From Gulosibacter massiliensis (GTDB taxonomy: Bacteria; Actinomycetota; Actinomycetes; Actinomycetales; Microbacteriaceae), in NCBI GenBank assembly GCA_943325745.2, contig CALPQP020000017.1, positions 1 through 10,626 of the forward strand: DNA of 10,626 bases, read 5' to 3'. Every line of letters starts with the position of its first letter. The first letter of the stretch is position 1. This document shows positions 1 through 6,930 of the stretch, in pieces. The notes below the pieces were generated by a model. The model was not told the origin of the DNA, did no database searches, and saw nothing but the letters and a program-made list of their open reading frames with translations. Made by a program: the position numbers and the translations under genes.

Positions 1-356
1 CCCCGCGTGCGACCGTCAACATTGCGCAACACGCTTCGTCGTATCCTGCAGTCGCGTTGGGCAAAGCCGTAATCCTTCATTTCCTCAGTAGCGACCAGGT
101 CGGTATCTCCCGCACAATGGCGGGTGCCTTCCCGCAGCGCTTCACGGGCGACCACTGGGCAGTTGGCATGGGTGGTCTCCCCCAACTGCACGGCGTGCGC
201 GCCGCTCTTCTTGCCACTGTCGTGGCCGTCACCGAAGTTGGCGACAACGCGACGATCGTCGTGGAAATCAATGACGGCGAGACCCACCCCGATTGCCCGC
301 CCCTCGTGTATGTCGATCGCCGCTATCACGGCGTCGGTGAGATCGTGGCGGGTTAA
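1..356 (+). CDS. Flavin reductase family protein (5' end missing)
   Basis: The reading frame is open from base 3 to the TAA at 354-356, giving 117 residues, so the gene enters from outside the window. The TTG at 57 is not a convincing start, because family-like sequence (NIAQHASSYPAVALG) lies upstream of it in frame. The protein resembles the FMN-binding split-barrel flavin reductases, which use NAD(P)H to reduce free flavin, often for a partner monooxygenase. Supporting marks are HFLSSDQ near the middle of the visible part, RFTGDHW followed by a G-x-P-x-L-x-G segment, and the C-terminal PPLVYVDRRYHGVGE, which fits the family's end motif (PL-Y-x-x-R-Y). It is the only plus-strand gene, converges on dnaE and shares bases with its stop codon. 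Its substrate and partner cannot be read from the sequence. Family assignment is fairly sure; the specific function is unknown. Confidence 0.75.
   Translation, partial: PRATVNIAQHASSYPAVALGKAVILHFLSSDQVGISRTMAGAFPQRFTGDHWAVGMGGLPQLHGVRAALLATVVAVTEVGDNATIVVEINDGETHPDCPPLVYVDRRYHGVGEIVAG
318..333. repeat. Short inverted repeat near the convergent gene ends
   Basis: CGCCG at 318-322 and CGGCG at 329-333 form a five-base stem with a six-base loop, inside the end of the flavin reductase gene and 20 bases beyond the dnaE stop. It lacks a T-run on both strands. It is the only candidate hairpin I see for ending transcription here, and a weak one. Confidence 0.25.
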
Positions 357-3300
357 ACGAAACAGTTGGGGCCGAGAACGCGCTTGAGTTCGCCGTAGAG
401 CGGACCGCTCACGGTGACGCGGTGTGGCAGGGTGAACACCTGAACACCCGAGGCATGGCGAAGGCGCAGTTCCACCTCGGCATCCCCCGGATAACGCTTG
501 AGCACATCGTCCAACTCCGCAACGAGCGTCGTTGTTGAATGTTCCGCGGGAACCTGAACGCGGATGATGGACACCTCCGAGTCGAGGGAAACCTCGAGGT
601 GTTTCATGTTCCGAACCATCATTGAGAGGAACTGTTCGCGCAACCGAACACGCCCACTGATGGCGACCAACGAATCGTTGACGAGTAGCGGACGAAGGTC
701 GTCGTATGCCTTTCCCAGAATCGACAATTCGATGGAACCCGACATGTCTTCGAGAACGGCAGAGGCGTATTGCTTGCCCGACGCTCGCGCCGTGCGATGT
801 TCGATGTTGCGCAAAAGCCCTGTGAGCGTGATTACGTCGTCTTCCGACGCGCCCTGCAACTCCCACTCCGTCTCTTCGCCCTCGCTTTCCGCGACTTTAG
901 GGACGGCAATCAGGTCACTAACGTACAACGTCCGGTGGCGTTGAAGAACGACCTCTTGACCGTTCAGAGGGTGGTCAGAGACATACAGCCCCAACATTTC
1001 GCGCTCGAATTCCAGTTTGGTCTTGCGAGGCCATTCGGGGCGATCCGGAATCAACTCGACAGGTTGGTCAAAGAGTTCCCCGAAATCAAAACCGACGTCA
1101 CCTTTCGACGCGTCTTTCTTTTCACGAGTTGCGTCGTCGACAACCTTTTCATGGACCTCGATGAGAGCACGGCGAGTGTGTCCAAAACAATCAAACGCTC
1201 CGGACTTGAATAGCGATTCGATCGTGCGTTTGTTGAGTGCGGGCAACGGAACGCGTGTGAGGAAGTTCTGCACCGAGGTGTACTCGCCGCCCGACTCTCG
1301 TTCTGTCGTTACGTGAGAAACCACATTCTCCCCGACGTTCTTGATTGATCCCAGACCGAAACGCACGTCATCACCGACAGCTGTGAAATACAGGTCAGAC
1401 TCGTTGATGTCAGGGGGAAGAACCGTGACCCCCATGCGGCGCGCCTCGACGAGATAGCCGCCCAACTTGTCGCGGTCGTCTCCGACTGAGGTGAGAAGTG
1501 CCGCGATGAATTCCGCCGGGTAATGGGCTTTGAGATACGCCGTGAAGTAGGCGATCACGCCATACGCCGCTGAGTGCGACTTGTTGAACGCGTAATCCGA
1601 GAACGGGACGAGGATGTCCCACAGGGTCTTGATGGCCGGCTTGGTGTATCCGCGCTCCAACATTCCCGCCGAAAACAAAGGAAATTCCTTGTCGAGGGTT
1701 TCCTTGCTTTTCTTTCCCATCGCGCGACGCAGATTATCGGCCTGACCGAGCGAGTATCCCGCAACCCGCTGGGCGATCTCCATGACCTGTTCTTGATAGA
1801 CAATGAGCCCATAGGTTGGCCCAAGAATGTCGGCCAGTGATTCGGCGAGCTCCGGGTGGATCGGGGTGATCGCCTGCTGACCCTGTTTGCGCATCGCGTA
1901 ATTGGTGTGTGATTTCGCGCCCATGGGGCCTGGGCGGTACAACGCGAGCACCGCGGAAATGTCTTCGAAATGGTCGGGACGCATCTGTTTGAGAAGTTGC
2001 CGCATCGGCGGGGAATCGAGTTGGAAGATTCCCAGAGTCTCGCCCGTCGAAAGGAGTTCGTAAACACCCGTGTCATTGAAGTCGAGGTCCTCGAGGACGA
2101 GGTCAATTCCCCTGTTTCGTTTGATATTGATGAGCGCGTCATCGAGGATGTCGAGGTTTCGAAGTCCAAGAAAGTCCATCTTGATCAGTCCAAGTTTTTC
2201 GCAGGTCGGGTAATCGAATTGTGTGATGATCTGACCGTCGTTGTCGCGCATCATGAGTGGCACGATCGCCGCCAACGGGGTGTCCGACATGATGACGCCG
2301 GCCGCGTGCACACCAGTGTTTCGCTTGATGTTCTCGATGCCGAGCGCCGTCTCGAAGACCGCTTTCGTGTCCGCGGATTCCTCGATCACGTCGCGGAATT
2401 TAGCCGCTTCCTTGAATCGGGGGTTGGCGGTGTCGTACATCTCGGCGAGCGACATGTCGCGGCCCGCGAGCATAGGCGGAACCGCCTTAGACAGTTTCTC
2501 GCCCATCCCGTAAGGGAAACCCATCACGCGGGAAGCATCCTTGAGCGCTTGTTTTGCTTTGATGATGTTGAATGTCGCTATTTGTGCGACACGGTCAGAG
2601 CCGTACTTGCCCGTGACATAGCGCTTGACGTCATCGCGTCGTCGCGTGGAGAAGTCAATATCGAAGTCGGGCATGGATTCGCGTTCGGGGTTCAGGAATC
2701 GTTCAAAGAGCAGTCCGTGTTCAATCGGGTCAAGGTCTGTGATCCGCATCGCGAACGCGGCAAGAGACCCAGCACCCGAACCTCGACCCGGTCCAACACG
2801 CACACCGTTTTCGCGGGCCCATTTGACGAAGTCTGCGACGACGAGGTAATAGCCGGGAAAACCTTTGCTCGTGACGACGTCAATTTCATATTTCGCACGT
2901 TGCTCGATTTCCGGTGTCAGGCCGTTCGGATAACGATATGCCAGACCCGCGACCACTTCCCGCTCAAATGCCGCCGCCTCGGTATCCCCCGCGTCAACAG
3001 GGAACTGCGGCATGTGACTCACCGATGTGTCGAATTCAACGTTGCACCGTTCGGCAATGAGGAGCGTGTTGTCGGCGGCCTCGGGGTGGTCTGGGAACAG
3101 CGATCGCATTTGGGCCGCTGACTTGAGATAAAACTCGTCCGCCTCGAACTTGAACCTGCTTTCGTCTGACAGGGTCTTGCCGGATTGAACACACAATAGG
3201 GCGGCGTGCGACTTCGCCTCGTGCGCATGGGTGTAATGCAGGTCGTTCGTCAACACCAGTGGCAGGTCGAGTTCCTGCGCGAGTCGCAGCAAATCCTTGA

Positions 3301-3895
3301 TTCCGCGGCGTTCGATGGGCAACCCGTGATCCATGATCTCGATGAAGAAATTCTCTTTACCCAGAATGTCGCGCATTGTTGAGGCCGCGAGTTTGGCGCC
3401 GTCATAATCGCCCAGACGAATCTTTGTCTGAATCTCACCCGACACACACCCGCTCGTAGCGATGAGCCCCTCGGAGTGCGTGCTGAGAAGCTCGAGGTCG
3501 AGCCGGGGTTTGTGGTAAAAACCTTCGATATAGGACGATGTCGACATCGAAAAGAGATTGTGCATGCCCTCGGTTGTCTCACTCAGCAGCGTGAGGTGCG
3601 TATACGCTCCGCGAGCGGACACATCGTTCTCGCTCCCATCAGCCCACTGCACGGGCTTCTTGTGGTGTCGGCCTTCCGGAGCGAAGTAGGCTTCGAGACC
3701 GATGATCGCCTTGATATCCCGATCCTTGGCCTGTTTCCACATCTCGAACGCACCAAACAAGGTGCCGTGGTCGGTCATCGCGATGGCCGGCATGTTCTCT
3801 GCAACTGTCGCGTCCAACAGACTGTCAATTCGTGCCGCGCCGTCGAGCATCGAGTTGTCCGTGTGAACGTGAAGATGGACAAACGAACTCGACAC
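353..3895 (-). CDS. dnaE: DNA polymerase III subunit alpha (DnaE)
   Basis: This is the catalytic subunit of the replicative DNA polymerase, 1180 residues, a normal length for actinobacterial DnaE1. The N-terminal PHP domain (about 1-280) has a full set of metal-binding residues: H9, H11, D18, H43, E68, H100, C151, D219, H221. The polymerase domain has GPGRGSGAGS at 369-378 and catalytic aspartates D411 and D413 in PDFDIDF, with D575 in KMDFLGL. A helix-hairpin-helix region follows (around GLGSIKNVG). FDFGELF at 936-942 sits where the clamp-binding motif is expected, and an OB fold starts near 1021. The start is GTG at 3895, chosen because AAGGAG lies five bases upstream and the PHP motif starts at residue 7. 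It is the last gene of the minus-strand run, 67 bases after rluD. No frameshift or missing catalytic residue is seen. Confidence 0.98.
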   Translation of the reverse strand: MSSSFVHLHVHTDNSMLDGAARIDSLLDATVAENMPAIAMTDHGTLFGAFEMWKQAKDRDIKAIIGLEAYFAPEGRHHKKPVQWADGSENDVSARGAYTHLTLLSETTEGMHNLFSMSTSSYIEGFYHKPRLDLELLSTHSEGLIATSGCVSGEIQTKIRLGDYDGAKLAASTMRDILGKENFFIEIMDHGLPIERRGIKDLLRLAQELDLPLVLTNDLHYTHAHEAKSHAALLCVQSGKTLSDESRFKFEADEFYLKSAAQMRSLFPDHPEAADNTLLIAERCNVEFDTSVSHMPQFPVDAGDTEAAAFEREVVAGLAYRYPNGLTPEIEQRAKYEIDVVTSKGFPGYYLVVADFVKWARENGVRVGPGRGSGAGSLAAFAMRITDLDPIEHGLLFERFLNPERESMPDFDIDFSTRRRDDVKRYVTGKYGSDRVAQIATFNIIKAKQALKDASRVMGFPYGMGEKLSKAVPPMLAGRDMSLAEMYDTANPRFKEAAKFRDVIEESADTKAVFETALGIENIKRNTGVHAAGVIMSDTPLAAIVPLMMRDNDGQIITQFDYPTCEKLGLIKMDFLGLRNLDILDDALINIKRNRGIDLVLEDLDFNDTGVYELLSTGETLGIFQLDSPPMRQLLKQMRPDHFEDISAVLALYRPGPMGAKSHTNYAMRKQGQQAITPIHPELAESLADILGPTYGLIVYQEQVMEIAQRVAGYSLGQADNLRRAMGKKSKETLDKEFPLFSAGMLERGYTKPAIKTLWDILVPFSDYAFNKSHSAAYGVIAYFTAYLKAHYPAEFIAALLTSVGDDRDKLGGYLVEARRMGVTVLPPDINESDLYFTAVGDDVRFGLGSIKNVGENVVSHVTTERESGGEYTSVQNFLTRVPLPALNKRTIESLFKSGAFDCFGHTRRALIEVHEKVVDDATREKKDASKGDVGFDFGELFDQPVELIPDRPEWPRKTKLEFEREMLGLYVSDHPLNGQEVVLQRHRTLYVSDLIAVPKVAESEGEETEWELQGASEDDVITLTGLLRNIEHRTARASGKQYASAVLEDMSGSIELSILGKAYDDLRPLLVNDSLVAISGRVRLREQFLSMMVRNMKHLEVSLDSEVSIIRVQVPAEHSTTTLVAELDDVLKRYPGDAEVELRLRHASGVQVFTLPHRVTVSGPLYGELKRVLGPNCFV

Positions 3896-3900
3896 GGACT

Positions 3901-3906
3901 CTCCTT
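3901..3906 (-). promoter_or_regulatory. Ribosome binding site of dnaE
   Basis: Minus-strand AAGGAG, five bases before the GTG at 3895. It supports GTG as the true dnaE start and gives dnaE its own strong translation signal, unlike rluD just upstream. Confidence 0.8.
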
Positions 3907-3934
3907 CTCGCGATTGCGGACTTTCAGTTTAGGT

Positions 3935-3953
3935 CGGTCGTCGGACGCGACCG
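3935..3953. repeat. Short inverted repeat in the rluD-dnaE gap
   Basis: CGGTCG at 3935-3940 and CGACCG at 3948-3953 form a perfect six-base stem around a seven-base loop. No T-run follows on either strand, so it does not fit an intrinsic terminator. It could slow or process the transcript between rluD and dnaE, or be chance in GC-rich DNA. A TAAACT hexamer follows it on the minus strand, but no matching -35 is evident. Confidence 0.3.
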
Positions 3954-3962
3954 TGAGGCGCG

Positions 3963-4886
3963 TCAGCGAGTTGCGAGAAGTTCCAGCGAATGTGCCAAAT
4001 CTGGCGCATAGTCGCTCGTGATCTCGAGTTCATCACCCGTCGCGGGGTGATTGAACCGGAGTCGGACGGCGTGCAACCACTGGCGCGTTAGTTCCAGACG
4101 CGTCGCGATGATGGGGTTTGCGCCGTAAAGCGAATCGCCGACGAGTGGGTGCCGCTGAGCAGCCATGTGCACACGGATCTGGTGGGTGCGCCCGGTCTCG
4201 AGACCCACCGACAAGAGCGTTGCCGTCGGATAAGTGGCGAGAGTGTCAAAGTGCGTGACGGCATGTCGCCCATCGTGGGTGACCGCGAATTTCCATGCCG
4301 AACCTGGATGGCGACCGATCGGTGCGTCGATTGTTCCCTCTGCTGGCACCATCTCGCCTTGAACGAGCGCGTGGTATTCCTTGAAAACCTCACGATCCTT
4401 GAATTTCCGCTTCATGACCGAATATGCGATCTCGCTCTTGGCCACAATCATGAGTCCAGAGGTCCCCACATCTAGTCGATGCACGATCCCCTGACGTTCC
4501 GGAGGTCCCGACGTCGCGATTCGATAGCCCGCTCCGGCGAGCGCGCCCAGCACCGTGTCGCCCTCCCATCCCAGAGAGGGATGAGCGGCGAGGAACGGGG
4601 GCTTACTCACAACGACAATGTCGTCGTCGTCATAAACGATCTGCATGTCAGCTATCACAACCGGGACAATCTCGGGTTCGCGCGGGTCGTCCCAGACAAT
4701 CGACAACAGTGCGTCGGCCGACAAGCGGTCGGACTTCGTTGCTACCCGTCCATCCACCTCGACACCACCGCGTTCGATGACATCGCCAGCGAATGTCCGC
4801 GAAAAGCCCAACAATTTAGCGACGGCGACGTCGACACGTTCCCCGACGAGACCGTCAGGAACCGGAAGCGATCGATGCTGTGGCAT
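3963..4886 (-). CDS. rluD: RluA/RluD family 23S rRNA pseudouridine synthase
   Basis: This enzyme converts specific uridines in RNA, most likely large-subunit rRNA, to pseudouridine. The 307-residue protein has an N-terminal S4 RNA-binding domain (about 13-65, with [20 protein letters not shown]) and a catalytic domain from about 83. The family signature [11 protein letters not shown] at 136-146 carries the catalytic aspartate D139, and RTHQIRVH at 233-240 is the second conserved motif. Length and layout are ordinary for RluD-type enzymes. The ATG at 4886 lies five bases after the divIVA stop, with no clear ribosome binding site (the preceding bases read CTTTTAGTCCCG), so translation probably depends on ribosomes finishing divIVA. 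The target uridines cannot be told apart between RluA, RluC and RluD types from sequence alone; actinobacterial copies at this position are usually called RluA family. Confidence 0.93.
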   Translation of the reverse strand: MPQHRSLPVPDGLVGERVDVAVAKLLGFSRTFAGDVIERGGVEVDGRVATKSDRLSADALLSIVWDDPREPEIVPVVIADMQIVYDDDDIVVVSKPPFLAAHPSLGWEGDTVLGALAGAGYRIATSGPPERQGIVHRLDVGTSGLMIVAKSEIAYSVMKRKFKDREVFKEYHALVQGEMVPAEGTIDAPIGRHPGSAWKFAVTHDGRHAVTHFDTLATYPTATLLSVGLETGRTHQIRVHMAAQRHPLVGDSLYGANPIIATRLELTRQWLHAVRLRFNHPATGDELEITSDYAPDLAHSLELLATR

Positions 4887-4891
4887 CGGGA

Positions 4892-5428
4892 CTAAAAGGG
4901 TTGGCCGGGTTCCTGACCGCTGTTGGCCAGATCTGCAAGCTGCTTGTCGAGGTGCTGCTTGAGGTGCTGACGGTACTCTTTTTCGAAAAGTTTGAGCCGC
5001 TCGATTTCGCGCTCGACCGCGATTCGCTGCTGGTCGAGCACGCTAATTTCGTTACGCTGGCGAAGCTCCGCTTCAGCAAGCATGCGCGTCACGTGGTTCT
5101 TACCCTCTTCGATAATCCGGTCGCGCTCGGTATACCCCTCTTGGATGTGCTGGTCGTGAAGTTTCCGAGCGAGTTGGAGTAATTGACTCGATGTGCCGGT
5201 CTCGGCGGTTCCCGTCACGACACTGGTAGCGATTGGCCCTCCGCTGCGCTGAAGCTCTGCCACACGCGACTCTGCGCCCAATACTTTTTGATTGAGTCCA
5301 TCGTTTTCGATTTGGATGCGACGAAGTTCCTTGACAACCTCATCGAGGAAATCGTCAACGTCATCGGGGTCATAACCGTCGCGTTTCGTCTTGAATTGTT
5401 TGTTAACAATGTCTTCAGCGCTCAACAT
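4892..5428 (-). CDS. divIVA: DivIVA/Wag31 polar growth and septum protein
   Basis: DivIVA is a cytoplasmic coiled-coil scaffold that binds curved membrane at cell poles and septa; in Actinobacteria it organises polar cell wall growth. The 178-residue protein starts with the conserved lipid-binding domain (1-60: [12 protein letters not shown], then [14 protein letters not shown] at 18-31), followed by a coiled coil, a Gly/Thr/Ser-rich linker (about 62-82) and a second long charged coiled coil (about 83-168). It is shorter than mycobacterial Wag31, mainly because the linker is short. The ATG at 5428 has GAGG at 5436-5439, seven bases upstream. It follows yggT after a 60-base gap that may hold its own promoter. 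The next gene, rluD, starts five bases after its stop; lspA, often found between the two, is absent. Confidence 0.95.
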   Translation of the reverse strand: MLSAEDIVNKQFKTKRDGYDPDDVDDFLDEVVKELRRIQIENDGLNQKVLGAESRVAELQRSGGPIATSVVTGTAETGTSSQLLQLARKLHDQHIQEGYTERDRIIEEGKNHVTRMLAEAELRQRNEISVLDQQRIAVEREIERLKLFEKEYRQHLKQHLDKQLADLANSGQEPGQPF

Positions 5429-5444
5429 TGGTCCGCCTCATTCC

Positions 5445-5472
5445 TTAGTACAACCGCTTTATCGGTTGACAA
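5445..5472 (-). promoter_or_regulatory. Possible divIVA promoter overlapping a palindrome
   Basis: On the minus strand, TTGTCA (5472-5467) matches the -35 consensus at five of six bases and lies 16 bases from TACTAA (5450-5445), a poor -10 (three of six). A perfect inverted repeat, CAACCG at 5451-5456 and CGGTTG at 5463-5468 around a six-base loop, fills the spacer and touches the -35. This could be an operator, or a hairpin if the region is transcribed from upstream. The weak -10 and the very short leader it implies keep confidence low. Confidence 0.3.
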
Positions 5473-5488
5473 CACTTTACCGCGAACC

Positions 5489-5767
5489 CTAAACAACCCA
5501 AGACATTGCGATGTAAACGGCAAAAAGCAACAAAGTCCAGGAAAGGTCGATTGCAACCGAACCGATACGCAACGGTTTTATGAATCGCCGGAGGAAGCGC
5601 AGCGGAGGGTCAGTTACAGTGTACGTCGCTTCCGCGAGGATTAACACCACACCGCGCGGCCGCCACTGCGGCGCGATTTGCTGAACCCATTCAAGGATAA
5701 AGCGCGACCACAGCAAAGCCGAGAAGCACCACAGAATTGCGTAAAGGATGTTTCCCAACACTGGCAT
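5489..5767 (-). CDS. yggT: YggT family membrane protein
   Basis: A small integral membrane protein of 92 residues, typical of the YggT family, which is conserved next to sepF in many Gram-positive dcw clusters. Two hydrophobic segments are visible, at about 3-21 and 74-91. Between them is the family signature region TDPPLRFLRRFIKPLRIG (52-69), followed by VAIDLSW. The molecular role is not firmly known; links to envelope integrity and division are suggested by context. The ATG at 5767 is three bases after the sepF stop, so the two are probably translated together; I see no strong ribosome binding site. The gene ends before a 60-base gap to divIVA. Confidence 0.9.
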   Translation of the reverse strand: MPVLGNILYAILWCFSALLWSRFILEWVQQIAPQWRPRGVVLILAEATYTVTDPPLRFLRRFIKPLRIGSVAIDLSWTLLLFAVYIAMSWVV

Positions 5768-5770
5768 GGA

Positions 5771-6217
5771 CTACGCCAGGAGTTCTTCGTCGTGACTCGG
5801 CTGGAGGCTGTTCTGGTCGAGTTCGTCATCGAACTGTTCAATCCCCGCGGGGGTAAGCATGAACACCTTTACGGCAACGCGGCGAATGGTTCCGTCCAGT
5901 CCCTTGACGAGACCTGACATGAAGTCAATCAGACGACGAACGTCGGCCTCTTGCATCATGGACAAGTCGACGATGATCGGAGAGCCATCGGCAAACGTCT
6001 CTGCTATACCCGACGCATCAGTTGCGTAGCGGCGAGGGCGCATCGTGTGGATGACCGAATATGAGGGCTCGTAGCGAGATCGACTCATCGAACGCCCCGG
6101 AACAGCGACGGGTCGAGGCCCGGACGGACGGGGTAGGTCGGGCCTAACGCTCGTGCGCTCTTTCGGGAATCGGGATGACGATGAAACGAAGCCCAAATAC
6201 TCAAGTGTTTTCCTCAT
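5771..6217 (-). CDS. sepF: Cell division protein SepF
   Basis: SepF anchors FtsZ filaments to the membrane and is the main early anchor in Actinobacteria that lack FtsA. The protein has 148 residues: an N-terminal membrane-binding helix (MRKTLEYLGF), a linker (about 11-53) and the SepF domain (about 54-128), with IHTMRPRRY, FADGSPIIVDLS and the ADVRRLIDFMSGLVKGL segment (91-107), ending KVFMLTPAGIEQ. The linker is unusual: residues 15-50 hold nine Arg/Lys and only three acidic residues, and are rich in Ser and Pro, while the linkers I know from relatives are mostly acidic. The ATG at 6217 has AAGGAGAGG eight or more bases upstream, and no in-frame alternative start lies just above it, so the N-terminus is a few residues shorter than in many homologs. 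FtsZ, its partner, is encoded two genes upstream. Confidence 0.95.
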   Translation of the reverse strand: MRKTLEYLGFVSSSSRFPKERTSVRPDLPRPSGPRPVAVPGRSMSRSRYEPSYSVIHTMRPRRYATDASGIAETFADGSPIIVDLSMMQEADVRRLIDFMSGLVKGLDGTIRRVAVKVFMLTPAGIEQFDDELDQNSLQPSHDEELLA

Positions 6218-6225
6218 GACGATTT

Positions 6226-6234
6226 CCTCTCCTT
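6226..6234 (-). promoter_or_regulatory. Ribosome binding site of sepF
   Basis: Minus-strand AAGGAGAGG lies in the 32-base yggS-sepF gap; its GAGG part is eight bases before the ATG at 6217. It fixes the sepF start and is one of the strongest translation signals in the window. Confidence 0.75.
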
Positions 6235-6249
6235 GAGGTTTTCATCAGA

Positions 6250-6924
6250 TTAACGCGGAGTTGGGCGATTTCCCGTGATTGACGTGCCAATCCGAAGGTG
6301 TGTCGCGCCGTGCTCAATGGCCTGTTGCCAATCGGCGCTCATACCAGCAGAGATGTCCGTCGCGTTCGGGTAGGCCTGAGTGAGTATCTCGGACATCGAG
6401 GCTACGTGTGCGAACGCCGCGTTCGGGTCGGCGTCCTGAGGTGCCACCGCCATTACGCCACGCAGGTCAATTGTGCCAGCGGCGAGGATCCTCTCGGCCA
6501 GTCGCAACATGTCATCGGCAGTCGTTACTCCTCCACGGCCGGGGTCGTCCGTGAGGTTCAACTCGATAAAGCCGTCTACTCGATGTTCTGATGTGACGAG
6601 GGCGTCAACGACGGAATCCCGATCAAGTGAGTGAATAACCGAGGTGTACCGTGCGATTGCTCGAGCCTTGTTGGACTGGATTTGCCCGACAAAGTGCCAC
6701 GTGAGGTCTCGATCTGCGAGTGCATCGGCTTTCGGCGCAGCATCCTGGTGTCGACTCTCGCCGAAGTGGCGAGCGCCAGCATCGAGAAGTTCCTCGATGA
6801 CCGACACCGGGTGGAATTTCGTGACGACAACGAGGGTGATGTCGGAAACATCACGACCCCACTTTGCACATTCCTCAGCTACTTCAGCGAACACTGAGTG
6901 CCATCGTTCGGTTACGGACGGCAC
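6250..6924 (-). CDS. yggS: YggS/PLPBP family pyridoxal phosphate homeostasis protein
   Basis: This family binds pyridoxal 5'-phosphate and helps keep its level in balance; no catalytic activity is firmly assigned. The 224-residue protein is a single alanine-racemase-like barrel. The PLP-binding lysine is K36 in VVVTKFHPV. Other family motifs are HFGES (in place of the more common DFGEN), HFVGQIQSNKA, and near the C-terminus SAGMSADWQQAIEHGATHLRIGTSITG, read here in pieces, which holds the phosphate-binding region. The start is GTG at 6924, six bases after the ftsZ stop, with no strong ribosome binding site, so translation is probably coupled to ftsZ. It occupies its usual place between ftsZ and sepF, but the pgeF/yfiH gene that often precedes it in Actinobacteria is absent. 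Confidence 0.93.
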   Translation of the reverse strand: MPSVTERWHSVFAEVAEECAKWGRDVSDITLVVVTKFHPVSVIEELLDAGARHFGESRHQDAAPKADALADRDLTWHFVGQIQSNKARAIARYTSVIHSLDRDSVVDALVTSEHRVDGFIELNLTDDPGRGGVTTADDMLRLAERILAAGTIDLRGVMAVAPQDADPNAAFAHVASMSEILTQAYPNATDISAGMSADWQQAIEHGATHLRIGTSITGNRPTPR

Positions 6925-6930
6925 TACGGG

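Noticed and set aside
57..356. A complete 99-residue gene starting at TTG 57
   Set aside because: The frame stays open to the window edge and the upstream residues look like the same flavin reductase fold, so the gene is partial and not a short complete one.
1970..3121. A 383-codon open frame on the plus strand inside dnaE
   Set aside because: It lies antisense to clearly conserved DnaE sequence, including the polymerase active site, and its translation is charge-rich without any recognisable domain. Long antisense frames are expected in GC-rich coding DNA.
3935..3953. Intrinsic terminator between rluD and dnaE
   Set aside because: The stem is only six base pairs and no T-run follows on either strand.
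4479..4895. A plus-strand frame across the rluD-divIVA junction, considered as a hidden lspA or small gene
   Set aside because: It has no hydrophobic segments as LspA would need, and it is antisense to conserved RluD sequence.
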